Of a DNA stretch of 64,000 nucleotides, positions 44,777 to 55,929 are shown piece by piece. A program made the position numbers and the translations under genes. Positions within the stretch are counted from its first letter, which is position 1. Each line of letters begins with the position of its first letter. The stretch comes from Ascaphus truei (lineage: Eukaryota > Chordata > Amphibia > Anura > Ascaphidae): assembly GCA_036426205.1 (NCBI GenBank), contig CM071571.1, forward strand, positions 115,196,244 to 115,260,243, in the 5' to 3' direction. The notes under the pieces are model-generated. The model ran no database searches, was not told the DNA's origin, and was given only the letters and a program-made list of their open reading frames with translations.

Positions 44777-47039
44777 AGAGAGAGAGAGAGAGAGAGATAT
44801 TTTGTGACAGTATCTAGCTCTCCTGTTGTAAGATGATGTAAATCCAAAATGGGGCCTGTCACCAAAAATGGGGACCACAACCCACAGGAGAGGGGAAGAG
44901 AAGAGTATTGCTCTTCGAGCACATGCAGAGACGTATTTGTACTCTCTCGTCAGTGCACTTGCACAGGCTGCTTGCATGATGATTATGCCATGTTACTGTG
45001 TGGGGCTGGGCCAGGGCAGCGAGTGGTTCTTTCAGGGAATTGGTCAGCGAGTGACACCCACAGACTTCATATTCTGGTTCTTGGCATGCTCAACTTCCTA
45101 CCGCAACCCCCACGGCCATGAATTATGATGTTCACTTGCGAGGCGCCAGTGGAAGGAGGCCTCTGGTGCCACAGCATGCACAGATTTAGCAGCAGCCCAT
45201 TTTCACTGACTTCCCTATTTTCCTGTCTTTGTAAATTTTTGATCCCGGTGAAGACACAATTTCCTGGAAAACAGAAAAAAAAATTGCATCCTTTTTAAAT
45301 TCTGGTGTTGAGCTTGGGTCATCCCAGTTATTACTTTTTCACGTTGTTCGTTAACCATGTAAAGCTACAATGACTGACTATTGCGGATGCATCGCTGTGT
45401 CTAATCTTAACTGGTAGATGAGGGGCCAAGTTTAGAGTAGGTTCCAAGATTTGGCTATGCGCAGGTGAAAGGATGAGTTTCATGCTAAAATGCTCGACTT
45501 CCTTTTTGAGCCGTGACCTTGTAGAAACGTATCACCATCCCTTCTACAAGCTTAACCTGTGCCTTGTCCAGTGTCCTCTTAGTGAATGAAGTGCCTTTTG
45601 GTATTGGGTGGTGAGGGCAACCCAGACTAGGTGAATTGTTGCTGTAAATAAAAAGTGCCTGTTTTGTAAAGAAAGTGCTGTCCCTGACTATTAAAGTCAG
45701 GAAAACTTTGTTACAGTATTATGATGTTATGGTGACTCTCGCGTTCCAATCCCCTACCCCCACTAGGGATTCTGGAATGTTCTTGCACCACCCTCTCACC
45801 ATGTACCTGGCTCCTTTCCTGTTCTCTCCCCTCTCCCCCACTTTTCCACAGCTGCTAATTGTTCACAGCTTGACTATTGCCTCTGTGATCTTTCCTTTTT
45901 ATTACTGTCCCCTCTGATTTCTGTTCTATTCTTTATCCACACCCCATGATTCTGGCTCGAAATGTTTTCTTTTTTGACTCCCAATGATTGGCTTTGAATC
46001 CAGAGCTACTGGTGCATTATGTTCCTCGCCACTCACCCAATGATTCTGGCTCCTTTTTCTCCTCGCTACCCATCCTATGGCTCTGGGTCCTTTTCTGCCC
46101 CCACTCTTCTTCCCATCACATTCTCTGGATGTAGTCAAGTGGGGTAAGTGGCAGTAGCTATGCAGGTTTTTAAATTGCACAACTGCTCTCTGCCTCTGTT
46201 ATGCAGTTCAGCAAAAGGAACTTGCCAATACTTCTGTTGGTGGTTGGAATGATTACAATGAATATTTACCAACATTCATGCTTGTTGGCGTTATGGAAGC
46301 ATGTTTCTTAGCAACACAAATGTATACGCTGCCTCTTTCAATACCTGCTGCCAATACAGCTTCTTAAAGCTGCATTCCAGCTGTCGTTTCCATTTTTTTT
46401 TTCATTCCATATGTGCATCAATACAATCCTACACACTGACAAGTGATTAGCTAAATTGCTGATCGATCCGTTCTCCTGTAATCAATCGCTGAAATTTGTC
46501 TGGGGGTTCACTAAATGCATCTTGGGTAATCTGCTGCACTGACAGCCAAAGTTCTGTGAGGAAGATCATGTGACCAGGCAGGCACTAGATTCAATTGGTT
46601 CATTGCTAGAGAGAGCAGGGCTCAAAAAGGTGATGCTGTTTCAGAATGGGAAGTGACTTTGTATATGGTTGCTGTAGGAACAAAAATGTTTGTTACATTA
46701 GAATACATTAAAAATGTCTTAAATTGTTTTTTATTTTTTTAAATGCTATTTTCTCATACTACAGAACCGATTTATTAAAAAAAATTACATTTTGTAGGCT
46801 TGTATGATATTGCTTGTACTGCAGCTTTAATTTTTTTTGCCTTTTAATTTTAATAGTGCTCCCAAATAATACCCTTTTTGAAGTGTCTTTTACAGATGTA
46901 CATAACTTTCAAAATGTAAGCAGCACCACCAAAAAAATTGAAATGTTTGAAGTTGAATTCTGCATTTCAGAACACTGTGGTTTGTATGTGTAATGGTTGA
47001 ACAGATGTTCAGAGATTAGTAATGTTTTAGTCTATCTCC
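44777..47039. other. TMTC3 intron 1, little recognised
   Basis: Starts with a short (GA)n run (44,777-44,798). No exons or repeat ends that I can support; a few CT-rich patches. Confidence 0.4.
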
Positions 47040-47043
47040 TTAA

Positions 47044-47278
47044 CACTTTGGGTGCCCAAAGACGTGGTCTTCAAGTCAAGGGGTTTGGAGCTCGAAAGGC
47101 CCCATGACATAGTGGCTATATCATGCCTAAAGAGTGGGGGGGGGGAGTTCCACCTTGGATCGTGCCCTGCATTCCCTAGCAGCGCAAAATACAACTTACT
47201 GAAATATAGGGAAATGGAAGAGGACGCTTCTGTTTCTGGGTTGCGGGCTGCTGCAGTCCCTTCTGGCACTCAAAGGGT
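47044..47278. mobile_element. piggyBac-like MITE with TTAA duplication
   Basis: 235 bp flanked by TTAA (47,040-47,043 and 47,279-47,282). Ends CACTTTGGGTGCC and the complement of ACCCTTTGAGTGCC. TTAA targets and CCCTTTGAGTGCC-type ends suit piggyBac-derived nonautonomous elements. Confidence 0.75.
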
Positions 47279-47582
47279 TTAAAGCAGTAATCACTCACCC
47301 CAGAAGCCTATATGAGTTTAACTCTTCTATAATGTTAGCACCTTGCCCGATGAACATGTACCTCCTCCCCCTCCCCCATTCGTGTTAAAAAATAAAATGG
47401 AAAATTGCTTTTTAGCTTCTGGAGTTACCATGCTAACCTTTTAGATTGCAATGAAATTACAAGACATTATGCTGGAATACTTGGGAGGGTATAAGGGGAA
47501 CTTTTTTTTTTTTGCCACATTTTCTTATTTAAAGCTGTAATGTTTAATGTTCTTTAGATATACAGCTCTGTGTATATAAAAG

Positions 47583-48962
47583 CCTAAGGATGTCTGCACA
47601 TCCCTCTGATTGGCTGCTCGGCCTGTCACTCCCTCAGGGACCGCTAATGAGACCACATCCTGTGTAATGAGACTGCACATTGGCTCTGTAACATCTTAAG
47701 TGTCACATATGAAATGTCTGGAGTTCAAACTGTAGGTGGAGAATACAGGAATTGTTATTCTGTTTTTCATCAACCCTTCCACTGCAAAAACTTGGATTTC
47801 TAAATGCTCTGACATATTTATTTTTAAACACGTCTAAAGATTACATTTCTAAGGCTGAGGTCCCGCTGCATATGACTGAGTGCGCGCCACTCACCAGCTC
47901 CTAACTTCCTCCCGAGCCGGCCCCAGTCCCTCCTCATTGCAAGGCTCACTACGCACTGTGACGTGTCAGCCAGCAGGGGATGCAATAGGATTCTGATCCC
48001 GAGCGGCGACGCATCACGTGGTGTGGCATGGAGCCAATGAGGAGGGGAGATCGCCGGCAGGGTGGTGGCCTGCGGGTATTCTGAGTATTAATGTTAGTCA
48101 GAGAATGATGGCCCATATTGGCAAGAAGCAAAGGTCTTGTGGTTTGGTTTGCCAACAACATCTGAGGTTTAATCGTAAGATTAGAGAACTACTAAAGCAG
48201 TGTGAAACGTAAACAGTCACTTCCATCACGCCCCGCCCACCTCACCCGTTTTGGCCACGCGCCTAAAACCGGCTCCCTAAAGACCACAGATCGCGGTGAA
48301 GTGCTATGCATGCGCCACCTGGATGCAGTGCGGAAGCGCCGGCGCATGCAGCGGGGCCTCGGCCTAAGCTGCTGTGTAACCTTCAGTGCTACACTGCCCT
48401 CCCAGGCCTGATTTTAGATAGCAGCTCTTTCAACGCCTCTTCAATATCTGTGAATTCTCTCTTACCTTGCCCTCCCTATTGCTTTTTCTGTTTGCTTCTC
48501 TCATCCTCATCCACATTCCTTCATATCTCCTTCTCTCCACCTATGCTTGTGCCTATACATTGAACCACTAAGTACACACCTTTTCCCAACAAATTCTACA
48601 CCCCTCAATAAAAAGCACTAGCACAAATTCTCTTCTCATCTCCTTCTTGCTGCTGGGGATATCTCTCCTAATCCTGGACCTGGCCATATCCACACCTACT
48701 CTCACCCACGTCTTCCTGCCACCTCTTTCCCTGCAAATGGTGGTAACCCATCTATTTTAATACAGACCATCCTTAAAACTCGCCTCTCAAAAAAAGCATC
48801 TCAATAGCTTGCACTTATGTTTACTGTCTCACACTCTGTCACTCCTAACACCCATTGTGGTCAAGCACTGCCATCTACTGCACTTATTACCTCACCTGCT
48901 GTTTCTGCAAGTCTCTTGACATACCACTTAGATTGTAAGATCTCCGGGGCAGGGATTTCCTT
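47583..48962 (+). repeat. Long dispersed repeat, copy 2, split by a MITE
   Basis: Matches copy 1 (43,800-44,776) on both sides of the MITE at 47,853-48,364. The right end has GATTGTAAGATCTCCGGGGC, a phrase common at the ends of vertebrate repeats. Confidence 0.75.
47853..48364. mobile_element. 512 bp Harbinger-like MITE with TAA duplication
   Basis: Ends GGCTGAGGTCCCGCTGCAT and the complement of GGCCGAGGCCCCGCTGCAT, with TAA at 47,850-47,852 and 48,365-48,367. The paralogous repeat at 44.5 kb shows the same site empty with a single TAA. GC-rich, noncoding. Confidence 0.85.
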
Positions 48963-50338
48963 TTTTTTTTGTTGAGAGAGAGAGAGACCACTTCCTTTTG
49001 GTGAGCTCATCCACTAGCCGCCACTGCACTGTCCTGCCCTCACCCAGGTATATCATTCAACGATCTCCCACTCGGGTCGACTAGTTCCGTCCGGGAGTAT
49101 TTACAAAAAAAAATTCCAGGTGGTTGGTGCAGTTTACTCCTTGAGCGGCCCACCATCTTTAGCCCAGAAACAACTCTTTTGCAACAACAACAAAAATCCC
49201 ACAGTAACGATATTAACAAATACTGTATATATCACGATAAATTTATTGATTTGTCTGAATCTGTTGTCAAAATACAGCTTCTTCAGGTTTCATTTATAAA
49301 ATATTAACAGTACATAAACCATATTTTTCGACAATTTTTAAGACTTGTCAAAGGAAACACACAAAATGATTTGTGTTTTTAAATGGAGAGAGTATCTAAG
49401 GATGAGGTGATGGAAGGAATGTGGGTGAGAACAGGTGAAGTGCAGACATGGAAAAAGTTTGGCAATTAAGTTATTAAAGGGGTAAGGAAGTGGGGGTTAA
49501 GCGTTTCGGGGTGAGGAGAAGGGGGGGGGGGGGGTCTGAGTCCGGGGAGTTGGGAAGGAAGAAGTGAGGGGGGGGGTTGTGACCTCTTTTGGCTCTTGCT
49601 GTGCACTGTTTCAGACAGAACTGCCAGATACTCCTCCCTCTCTGCAGTCAGAAGCGTGATCAGAGGAGGTGGGTAAGAGGAGCGTGTCTGACGACTCCGT
49701 GAGAGACTCCACACACGTGGCAGCTTCAAAACTGCACCTGTGGCTGTAATGAATCATCTCGCATATCGACTGCATATCCATTTTTGTTAATGTGTTGCTA
49801 TACTATACTGGGGTTGGGTATATTGCCCAACCCTACGTCATGCCCATATACGGTATGGATGAAGAGTTGTCATGTTATCTGTTAGTTGATGTGCAGTGCG
49901 TTTGGCAGAAGAGTTGTTAAGTAACATGAATAAGAATTCGAATTTCAGCCAAGGTGTTTTTTTTTTGTTTATTTTTCTACACCCATAATTAATTTGGCTT
50001 TAAAAAGTGGAGTTTTGTTTTTCCCAGCTGCTATTGTCTCGTTGTTGAGAGATCTTATACAATTATCAGCTTGAATTGAACAATGCATCCTCAGTTTTCA
50101 TGGAGTAAATGAGAACATGTGTGCTATAAAGAGAGAGATGGCAGCTGTTTCCGTTTTCTAAAATTACAGAAATGTTCAGGCTGGAACATGGTCCTGTGTG
50201 GATTTTTTTTGTCTTTTCAATCAAACTGTGAAAATGCAAAAGGGTTCACAGAAGTATTAACACGTTTTTAAGATAATAGACAAGTGTTTCCCTATGGTAA
50301 ATGCAGGAACAGTAGTTGTGATTTGTGCAGTGGAAATG
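48963..50338. other. TMTC3 intron 1, mostly unrecognised
   Basis: A possible decayed hammerhead-like block (CTGAAGAAGCTG on the minus strand near 49,280) lacks GAAA. A poly-G run lies near 49,520. No exons. Confidence 0.4.
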
Positions 50339-50390
50339 GTGAAGCATTTCTGAAGAAGTAGTTCTACTACGAAACGCGTAGAATTTTCAT
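50339..50390 (+). ncRNA. Hammerhead-like ribozyme candidate
   Basis: GUGAAG(C)AUUU, CUGAAGA, extra A, stem II GUAG/CUAC with loop UUCUA, GAA, the palindrome ACGCGU, A, then GAAU-UUUCAU. The flanks pair as stem I with one bulged C and three G-U pairs. The self-complementary ACGCGU would form helix III between two molecules. Predicted cut after A50,380. Untested. Confidence 0.5.
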
Positions 50391-50890
50391 TATGCAGCGC
50401 AAGCACCAGACACGCTGTTTCAGTCCTCCGTGCCGCAATACAAACTTCTTCTTCACGGTCTTATCCACTGTAGCCATGCCTTGGTGCGACTCGAGTGGTG
50501 ACGTCATTAGTAGCCGCCGAGGTGAGGCAAGTGTGATCGGCATTTGCCGTCAGCGTGCGGTCTCTACAGGGGCGCATTAACTTAGTCAATTAGCCCCCGA
50601 CCATGCCAGGAATCGTCCTTCCCAATAAGAGGAGATCCAGGACTCTCATCCGGTTGCAGTCTGCAGGAACCAACTTGTCCAGGACGCTAACCTGGTTGCA
50701 GTCTGCAGGTTCGAGAGACCGGTGTGGAGAACGGGGGTCACTTGTCACTGTGATAACATGTCATGCTTATAAACTTCTATATTGATGTATGCATATTACC
50801 TACCCTTTATGTATGATTCACTAATATAATTACTATATACTTCACCATGAGATTTTTGCGCTGTTTTCTTTTTCCTCTTTACAATTGTAT
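50339..50890 (+). mobile_element. Nonautonomous repeat with hammerhead-like 5' end
   Basis: It begins with the hammerhead-like motif and ends near a GCGCTGTTTTCTTTTTCC tail, like the GCGCC-plus-pyrimidine tails at 22.0 and 36.65 kb. Inside, a GGTTGCAGTCTGCAGG block occurs twice, 51 bp apart. I found no target duplication, so edges are approximate. Confidence 0.45.
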
Positions 50891-51350
50891 CTAGTGACTG
50901 CCTGGTCACATAATTTCCCGCACAGAACTTAGCATCTTGGGTCCTCTTCTGCTGGACTGAGAGCCATTTAGTGAAGCCCAGAGCCGAATCTTCGCCGATC
51001 GATTTGGCAATTTAGCTAATCGCTTGTCACTGTGTAGATTGTATTGATGCAGAGATTGAATGGAACTTTTTTTTTTTAACGGTAGCTTAAACTGCTGTTT
51101 TAATGCTGACATGGGGGAGAAAATGAAGTCTGTTTTTAACTATTTCTCAGATGTCCGTTAAACTTTGATATTGCGCGTTCTCGTACTTCAAATATGGACG
51201 ATAAATATACACACTGCGTTAATGAACCATTTTTGAAGTGGCATATTTGAGTAGTATATACAAGTCATGCGAATCCGAGAGACCAGAAATCTCCCATTTG
51301 AAACAGTAAATGTCAGCGATCAACCATGTAATTTACCATAAGTTCAAGTA

Positions 51351-52085
51351 CGCAGAACACCGAGCGAGAGAAACCCACATAATAGCACTCCATCCCATTA
51401 AAAAAAAGTTTCTACAGGTCACTTAAATATAGCAGCTATGGGTCATCTCACAGCCTGCTCCACCATTTGGAGCATCTCTATGCTATACAAATTACAGATC
51501 ACATCTAAGCAGTACCTACCCAATATTGTAAGTATCAAGTATTGATGTGGGGGTATATTCACTACCTTCCACATCCTCCTTCAGAGAGCTAGTGTATCTG
51601 TTTAGAGGTTTGATTTTATATATTGACATTATATGCAGAGTTTACTGTGTACCTTCCTAGTTAGTCTAGTCAATCATTTGATCGACATTTACCTACACTC
51701 ATGTACCCTAATTTTGGGGTTCAGAGTGCAAATTACTGGCACTGATATAAGCAACATTCCTCTCCTCAACCCAACACTACCTCCTAAAGGATTATCTGTA
51801 TATCAGACCCGTATTTATTGTTGATCCAGAGTGCTTCCAGCATTCGACATCGGATAAGTAGTGTGTATCCTTTTTTGTCCTATTTTAACCCCAATTATTA
51901 TAGTGATTTTGGAACATTTAAAGATTATTTTTAACTTAATAACCAATCATTCAGCCCTAAGGGGATTGAGTGCTATTATGTGGGTTTCTCTCTCTCTCTG
52001 GGTTCTGCATATCTACCCATTAGCACCCCATCCCTATTATTGACCCTTTCCTAACAGCTGCAGCGGGGTACCCCTTTTGTTACTC
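51351..52085 (+). mobile_element. 735 bp insertion with 13 bp target duplication
   Basis: Flanked by ATAAGTTCAAGTA (51,338-51,350 and 52,086-52,098). The left end and 51,961-52,008 are inverted copies (about 46 bp, with AAACCCACATAATAGCACTC). The last 77 bp are unique and end ACCCCTTTTGTTACTC. The unique tail, long duplication and inner inverted repeat copy the plan of the 36.6-38.8 kb insertion. Confidence 0.7.
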
Positions 52086-52098
52086 ATAAGTTCAAGTA

Positions 52099-52924
52099 GC
52101 CATCCAGCTGTTCTGTAAGTTGCTGCATTGGCCAGCAAAGAATAGAAAAATGGTAAAGGTACATACCTTTTTGGCTATTAATTGTAATAAATTATACACA
52201 ATACAATGTTAAGATTGTAACTTTTTTAGGTTTATTCTTTTGTTTTATTTTCTCTACAGTGCAGTTTTTATAACATGTTAGACAGAAGCTTGAAGCGTGA
52301 CTAAGAGAAAATGAACTTTTAAAAAAAGAATTACAAACAAGCACAGGAGTGTTGGTGAAGCAGTTGGTTTGATTAAATGGTAAGCAAAATCCATTGTAAC
52401 GTGTTTTCTTTTCTTCAAAAATAACACTTTAAAAAAAAAAAAAAATTCCTTTAAGGCAGTTCTCTAAAATTGCAGGCAGATTAATTCTAAGCGGCAATTC
52501 TGTGTCTGCATGTATAACATTACTTTAATTCTCAATTGATCTTAGTAGGCAATATCTCAGAATGGCTGATTAAAATAGTACATTGTAATTTCAAATGTGG
52601 TGTTCATAAATGGAAGATGCAGGGCAGCATGTACATACCTCAACTGAATTAACAGGTAGGATTAGTAGATAACCAAGCTTAATTTCTGTGATCATTACAT
52701 GGATGTATTTGCAGCAGACTTCCACGACTAATGCCTGCAAATGATTTGATAGATCTCGAACTCACAAAATGGCTGTAGGATTATTTTTGAGACAACATTC
52801 ATTCCATTGTATTTGGTTCTACAGGGTTTTGATATTTCTAACGCACGAATATAAATTTTTGCTGCATTTTTGTGACATACTTGCTATTCACGCGTGTTCA
52901 TGATTTTTTTTTTCCCTCCTTCAG
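52099..52924. other. End of TMTC3 intron 1
   Basis: AT-rich, leading to a long pyrimidine tract and the TTTCCCTCCTTCAG acceptor. No element recognised. Confidence 0.5.
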
Positions 52925-53144
52925 TGGCTCTAGACTAGGAAACCTTTGAAAGAAGATGGCTAATGTTAGCCCGAAGGAGATCGCCATTTTATTAGGTGTT
53001 GTGTCAATATGTTATTGGAACAGTCTCTTCTGTGGGTTTGTTTTCGATGATGTGTCTGCTATTCTGGACAATAAAGATTTACACCCTTCAACTTCGTTAA
53101 AAAAACTTTTCCAGAATGACTTCTGGGGGACCCCTATGTCTGAG
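52925..53144 (+). CDS. TMTC3: TMTC3 exon 2 (first coding exon)
   Basis: After a 31 nt untranslated part the ATG at 52,956 starts [16 protein letters not shown]; 63 codons to ...FWGTPMSE, then GTACAT. The ATG context (AAGATGG) is good and the N-terminus matches the family. Residues about 8-30 look like the first membrane segment, followed by the DD pair. Confidence 0.97.
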
Positions 53145-55898
53145 GTACATGTAACTGAAATTATCTTTTTTATTTTACTCAAAGGAAAAATGTATGCTGG
53201 TAGTAATACTGCATGTTAATGCACATAATACATTGGACTGCTTACCTTGTGGTGTACCAGGTAAGTCATTTATCACTTGGTCGTTGTCTAGTGGCAGATC
53301 AGGCTGATGGCTTCCTCCACTTTTATTTCTAGCATCGGGATGCCAGTCTCATTGTGATCGCTTCAGGCGCAGTCACATGCTGTGGAGGTGGCACTCTAGT
53401 ATCGTTGGACCCCTGGCACTGTATTGCAGTAATACCTGGAGATACAAAGCTCCACTACTTTTCCAGCGCTAGCTTCTTTTGGGGGGAAAAAATGGTTACC
53501 TTTTTTAAGAAAGGTGCTCTCATCATCCTGTGTTTATATGCATAAACATTAAACCTTGTGTAGCACATGATGTTTCCCCCCTGGGGGATTTAGTCATGGC
53601 TATTGCTAAGTGTAGTGCTGGTTACCTGTTTGGCACAGGAGAGCTGAGGTATCCGTGATGGTGTGGGGTAAGATGGGCAGACTTTTTTAGATTCCTCTGG
53701 TTCTTCTTCTTGGTGACAGCGCCTCCAGACATAGGGGGCTTCAGCAAGGCTGAGGGCGGTCCCCGCTATGACAGTCCTTACTTACAATACTCCCTCCACA
53801 CGCACTGCCGCGGAGCCAGAAGTATAAATGAGGATGATCTTTATTATAGCAGCCACTGCGATGTTGCTACAGTGAATGCTTTAGTTGATAAGGTAGATCC
53901 CTGGCTTCTGGGTGAAACTGGCCTGCTGGTAATAGTGAGGCCTCTCTGGATTAGGTTAGTGCCTCAGCCCATGAGGGCTTGAGCAAGTCTCTCTCCCAGC
54001 CAGGAGGAGAGCTCAGAGCTCCTACCCCATGAAGGGATAGTTGGAACCCCAATCACTGACTAAAGGACTCACCCCTAGGGGGCTGAACTTTATACTATAA
54101 TTTAGGCACTACCTTCCTGTTGCTCAGAGGGAGGGCCAATCACATGCACCCACTCCATGCACCCATAGGACAGCCTGTCATTGTCTGTGTGTCTTACTAG
54201 AACTTCAGCGGTGCGCAAACTGGGGGTCGCGCTCCCCAGGGGGTGCTTTTTTGGGGGGCGGGAGGGGGGCGCGCTCTTCCCCAAGGCATTTAAATTAAAT
54301 GCTGGGGGTTCGTGTGAGGCCTCTGTAACCTAGTTACCGGGATTCAGTAGATTGTTGTGCCGCGTCAAATGACGCCGTGGGGCCATGTGAAGTAAGGAGG
54401 GCGTGAGTACCTGGGGAGCAGGCAGGGGGGCTCATAAAGTTTGCGCTCCCCTACTTACATGACAGGTAGCTGGACCAGCCACAGCTATACTTGCTTTTCC
54501 TTATTCATTAACAGATTTAGAGTTTCTTGAAATCTGGCACAGTATTGTATTTTTATGAAGTACTTGGAACAAGGATGAATGCACATTTCCTGCACACTTC
54601 GTACACGCAGAGCACAGTTTACACAGCTAGTGCAGTATGATGAACCTGGCGCACACCAAAGCTGTGTACTTGTAAATCTATTGGCTGGGGAATTTATGTT
54701 ATATGAATTCAAATGTTGTGTATTTTCAGACCCATCTCTTGTCGCATGCAACCCTTTTAAAAGGTTTCCTTGGCGTGGCATGTCTCCCTAGTTCTTCCAA
54801 AGATTAAACCTCTGAAGTGTGTGTGTGTGTGTGTGTGTGTGTGTATTCCCCCCTCCCCCGATAGTTTTGAGTTTAATAGGGAAGAGGGCCCATAAAGAAA
54901 GACATTGTGATCAATGTCCTCTATCAAACTTTGTACTACCTTCCAATACCTCTGAATCTTTGGGCATAACCACAGAATATGTACAAGATCAGCAACCTGG
55001 CCACAACTCCTCCAACACACATTTAAAGTTCCAGGATAGATTAGACTAAGTCTCTTTGGAGTCAGATACCAGCGAAAAATTATTTTATATATATTTTCTT
55101 TTGTTGTAGTACAAATAGACATTTTTGAGGCTGCCTCCCAAATATCTTCCCATTCTTCTATAGTGATTTCCATGTTTTAGATCCTTTCCCATTTAGGCAG
55201 ACATTTAATCATGGTCTGATACATCTCCCTTCTGGATCAATTCTTAGTAAAAACTTCAGATAAGGCTCTTTTTGATATTTCCTATTTCTACAGAGATTTT
55301 AAAAGATCATAGAGGGTGGAAAATCTAAACTGGGCTGTATAATCCAGAATAAAATGTCTAATTTGTAGATATAAAAAAAAAAAAAAAAAACTTCTTTGGG
55401 GAGGGCATACTTGATACTACTTCAAAAGAAAGTAAATAACCCTTCGATATAAGATGGCCCATATCTACAATATCCCTGCTTCTCCACTGATCCAGCTGTT
55501 TTGAGTTACGCCGCGTGTATAGTGCCCACGACGACGGATGACGTCAGCCGTCGCCACCTGCGAAAGTTGAATTTCGCTTTGCAGCTATACCATGTGGGTG
55601 AGACCTACAGCATTTAAGCAAATTACAATATTCTTGCACAACTTTGTTTAAAAATAAAAAAAAGAAAACCTCTGAAATGGGTTTAATTTGCTAGGTGTTT
55701 TCAGTGGCAATTTTTTCTAGATTAAGGGCTCAGATGCACACAAACTTCTCCCCCCACATACAGCATGCTCATGGAAGATAGAGGTGTCTGGTAATGTAAG
55801 TGTACAGTGTGTAACAAGGTTTGTGTGTAGAAAACAACGGGCATTTGGTTTTGCATTCGCTCAATATTTAGGGTGACCAAGTAAAAACCGGGACACAT

Positions 55899-55929
<31 letters not shown>

